Of a stretch of 34,536 nucleotides of DNA, positions 32,285-34,536 are shown piece by piece. The stretch spans positions 1 through 34,536 of the forward strand of contig CAIYPF010000033.1 of the NCBI GenBank assembly GCA_903928015.1. Direction: 5' to 3'. Both the position numbers and the translations under genes were made by a program. Source of the stretch: an uncultured Gammaproteobacteria bacterium (GTDB lineage: Bacteria > Pseudomonadota > Gammaproteobacteria > Pseudomonadales > UBA5518). Position 1 is the stretch's first letter; each line of letters opens with the position of its first letter. Below the pieces are notes generated by a model, which saw only the letters and a list, made by a program, of their open reading frames with translations, was not told where the DNA came from and did not search any database.

Positions 32285-33510
32285 CCGGACTGGCTGCGGA
32301 AGAGCTCTTCGCACCGGCCGCGCTGGCGGATCCGGGCGATTTTTACCGGCGTCTGCGTGCGGTGGGGCCCGTCTGCCCACTGCTCGGTTCGCGTGCGTTT
32401 TACGTGAGCGGCCATGCGGCGGTGGAAGAAGCGGTACGCCGGCACGAGGAATTCTCGGCGCGGCTCACGGGCGTCTTGCTGCAAGACGCCGAAGGCAAGG
32501 CGAGCCTGTTCGACTTTGCGGGCGCGGGCACCGCAAGCGACGTCATCGCCACCGCCGACGAGCCGGAGCACTCCGTGCAACGCCGGCTACTCATGCCTCC
32601 GATGAAAGCCTCCCGCGTGGCGCAGATGGACGCGCCGATACGCGCCTTCGCCGGGGAGCGCATCGCGCGCTTCGTGGCGGCCGGTGGCGGGGACTGGTGC
32701 GATGCCGTTGGCGAGCCGGTGCCCGCCTTCGTCGTCACGCAACTGCTGGGGCTGCAGCCCGAGGCGGTGGACCTGGTGCGGCGCTGGGCGATGATGGGCG
32801 GTGACATGCTCGGGGGGCTGATAGACGCAGACGGCATGCAGCGGTTGCTGCAGGAGACGGGCCGGATGACGGCCTACCTTGGCGAGCATCTGGACCGCTC
32901 CCTCGCGCTGCCCGCGGAGCAGCGCGACAACTCGCTTACCGACACTCTGGCGGGTGGCATCGAAACCGCGACCATCAACCGCGAGCAGGCGATCGGGATA
33001 CTGGTGATCCTCTTCGGCGCTGCGGGTGAATCCACGGCAGCACTGCTCGGATGCGCGCTGCAGCTGATGCTGCAGACACCCGGACTGCAGGAGCGCCTGC
33101 GCGCGGAACCCGCGCTGATCGAGGCTTTCATCGAAGAGGCCATACGGCTCGAAACGCCGTTCAAGTTCCACTACCGCGTCGTGAAGCACGACACCGCGCT
33201 CTGCGGAACTGCACTCGCGGCAGGCGACAGGCTGTTGCTTGGCTGGGCCGCAGCCAACCGCGATCCGGAAGCCTTCGATGCGCCGGACAGCGTGCGTCTG
33301 GACCGTCGCCAGCCGCAGCGGCACCTCGGGTTCGGACACGGGATCCATTTCTGCATAGGCGCGCCGATCGCGCGCATGGAAGCGCGGATCACCCTCGAGG
33401 AATTGTTGCAACGCACCGCGAGGATCGAGGCAGACACCGCAGAAAAGGCTCGCCACGTGCCCAGCATTTTCATCCGCAGACTGGCCACGCTGCCGCTGCG
33501 CTGCGGCTGA
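32281..33510 (+). CDS. Cytochrome P450
   Basis: This is a soluble bacterial cytochrome P450 of 409 residues. The heme ligand is Cys358 in FGHGIHFCIGAP, which fits FxxGxxxCxG. The I-helix oxygen-activation motif is AGEST, with Thr252. The ExxR of the K helix is in EEAIRLE, and the meander/Arg region PDSVRLDRR follows. No membrane anchor is visible, so it needs a separate ferredoxin and reductase, which are not in the window. The ATG overlaps the LLM gene stop (ATGA), giving a two-gene unit. Substrate cannot be inferred. It converges on the hybrid-kinase gene with a 21-base gap. Confidence 0.96.
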   Translation: MTGLAAEELFAPAALADPGDFYRRLRAVGPVCPLLGSRAFYVSGHAAVEEAVRRHEEFSARLTGVLLQDAEGKASLFDFAGAGTASDVIATADEPEHSVQRRLLMPPMKASRVAQMDAPIRAFAGERIARFVAAGGGDWCDAVGEPVPAFVVTQLLGLQPEAVDLVRRWAMMGGDMLGGLIDADGMQRLLQETGRMTAYLGEHLDRSLALPAEQRDNSLTDTLAGGIETATINREQAIGILVILFGAAGESTAALLGCALQLMLQTPGLQERLRAEPALIEAFIEEAIRLETPFKFHYRVVKHDTALCGTALAAGDRLLLGWAAANRDPEAFDAPDSVRLDRRQPQRHLGFGHGIHFCIGAPIARMEARITLEELLQRTARIEADTAEKARHVPSIFIRRLATLPLRCG

Positions 33511-33526
33511 GCGCGAGGCCCCGCGC
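33511..33526. terminator. Short GC hairpin between P450 and hybrid-kinase genes
   Basis: GCGCG (33511-33515) and CGCGC (33522-33526) form a five-base stem with a six-base loop directly after the P450 stop, in the 21-base gap between two convergent genes. There is no T-tract, so function is uncertain. Confidence 0.25.
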
Positions 33527-33531
33527 GGGCA

Positions 33532-34536
33532 TCAGCCCTGCAGGGAAAATCCCCGCAGCAGCTGCACCGCGGCGGCAAAATCATAGGACTCGATCAGCAG
33601 ATCGATCCTGGACAGCAGTTGGGCGTCTGTCCCCGGCGGCAATACACGCCGGAGTTGCCGCCACTGCGCCGGAGCACGTGCATCATCGCCCTGCAGGAGT
33701 TCGAGCAGCGCGGGCAGTGCGACCGACGCAGGCGTGCCGTCGCTCTCTTCGGCATCCGGCGCCTTGTCGTGTCCCAGACGCTCTATGCGCCGCAACACCA
33801 GTTTGAACGCCGAGTGCACGTGCGCGAGCAGCCCCACCAGAGTGCCGGGCTCCTGGCCGTCGCGAATGGCATGCTCGAGGGCCTGGGCCGCGTCAGCGAG
33901 ATTTTTTGCGCCCAACGTACCCGCCATGCCTTTCAGCGTATGGGCAAGGCGGATTGCGGTGTCGAGATCCCGGCACTCCAGCGCCTCGCGAATCAACTGG
34001 CAATCGCTCGCATGCCCGTCGGCAAAACGCGCCAGCAGCCGGTCGTAGGCATCGGCGCGTCCACCGAGGTTCAGCAGCCCTGCCTCGCGGCTGAGCACCG
34101 ACTCCTCGGGGTCCGGCCCCCCGACTGCACCGGGCTCGGCAGCGCCGGGCAAAAGACCATCGATGGGCATCCAGCGGGCAAGCGTGGAATACAGGAGTTG
34201 CGGGTCGACTGGCTTGGAGAGGAACTCGTCCATACCGGCCTCGCGGCAGGCAAGGCGGTCTTCGGAGAATGCATTGGCGCTCACGGCGATGATGGGAACC
34301 CTGGCGTAGCCGGGCAGTGCGCGAATGGCTCGCGTGGCGTCGAGTCCGCTCATGCGGGGCATCTGCATGTCCATCAGGATGAGGTCATAGTGCGCTTCGC
34401 CAGCGGCTTGGACCGCAATCAGGCCATCAGCCGCCACCACCGGGCGGATGCCCACGCGCTGCAGCAATTCGACCATCACCTCCTGGTTGAGCTCGTTGTC
34501 TTCCGCCAGCAGCACCCTCGCGCTGCCGCGCATCAC
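33532..34536 (-). CDS. Hybrid sensor kinase C-terminal part: REC and HPt domains (5' end missing)
   Basis: The visible 334 residues contain a response-regulator receiver domain (about 6-122) with acidic pocket E12/D13, phospho-acceptor D56 in LILMDMQMP, the switch Ser86 in AVSANAF, and Lys108 in LSKPVD. A histidine phosphotransfer domain follows, with H199 in LAHTLKGMAGTLGA. The last ~100 residues are helical and not recognised. The frame is open to the right edge, and this REC-HPt order is typical of the tail of BarA/ArcB-like hybrid kinases, so sensor, HisKA and ATPase domains probably lie beyond the window. A stand-alone REC-HPt protein starting at the edge GTG/ATG is possible but less likely. 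The input signal is unknown. Confidence 0.9.
   Translation of the reverse strand: MMRGSARVLLAEDNELNQEVMVELLQRVGIRPVVAADGLIAVQAAGEAHYDLILMDMQMPRMSGLDATRAIRALPGYARVPIIAVSANAFSEDRLACREAGMDEFLSKPVDPQLLYSTLARWMPIDGLLPGAAEPGAVGGPDPEESVLSREAGLLNLGGRADAYDRLLARFADGHASDCQLIREALECRDLDTAIRLAHTLKGMAGTLGAKNLADAAQALEHAIRDGQEPGTLVGLLAHVHSAFKLVLRRIERLGHDKAPDAEESDGTPASVALPALLELLQGDDARAPAQWRQLRRVLPPGTDAQLLSRIDLLIESYDFAAAVQLLRGFSLQG

Noticed and set aside
1-34536. tRNA, rRNA, CRISPR arrays, insertion sequences or phage integration sites
   Set aside because: No tRNA cloverleaf, regular spacer repeat, transposase, integrase or terminal inverted repeat was seen on reading the gaps and frames.

Overview
The window is a high-GC (mostly 60-70 % by eye), gene-dense bacterial chromosome segment. 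Short intergenic gaps, 4-base stop/start overlaps, a heterotetrameric sarcosine oxidase operon, a methyl-accepting chemotaxis protein and a REC-HPt hybrid-kinase tail suggest a proteobacterium, plausibly a marine gammaproteobacterium. No rRNA or tRNA gene is visible, so the taxon is an inference. No CRISPR array, insertion sequence or phage gene was found, and no gene-free stretch exceeds about 270 bases.

Layout. (1) 1-6902 is ordinary mixed content: the 3' part of an APH-fold kinase, a SulP anion transporter, a chemoreceptor that seems to lack a HAMP domain, a DUF1684 protein in lower-GC DNA, a small helical protein behind an elaborate hairpin, and a TerB/DUF697 protein. (2) 7083-8670 holds a two-gene unit of a phytanoyl-CoA-dioxygenase-like enzyme and a short-chain dehydrogenase. 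(3) 8940-18689 is the most unusual part. Ten genes mix partial riboflavin/pterin chemistry (creatininase/ArfB-fold amidohydrolase, GTP cyclohydrolase II with a decayed DHBP-synthase half, RibD reductase domain without deaminase, divergent PTPS/QueD-like protein) with envelope or lipid chemistry (sulfatase/LTA-synthase-fold membrane enzyme, flippase-like membrane protein, GT4 glycosyltransferase, methyltransferase, MDR dehydrogenase, CDP-alcohol phosphatidyltransferase). (4) 18782-31205 is an eight-gene minus-strand run: prolyl oligopeptidase, aspartate kinase, soxB-soxD-soxA-soxG, M20 peptidase, and a dimethylglycine/sarcosine-dehydrogenase-like flavoprotein. (5) 31295-33510 is a plus-strand pair of a luciferase-like monooxygenase and a cytochrome P450. 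(6) 33532-34536 is the C-terminal part of a hybrid sensor kinase.

How the genes may work together. Region 4 fits removal of N-methyl groups from dimethylglycine and sarcosine (glycine betaine or creatine breakdown), giving glycine and methylene-tetrahydrofolate. Region 3 looks like a dedicated pathway that starts from GTP, makes a reduced ribityl-diaminopyrimidine or pterin-like unit, and then glycosylates, methylates and perhaps lipid-links or exports it. That pathway is an inference from gene content; the individual domain calls are much firmer.
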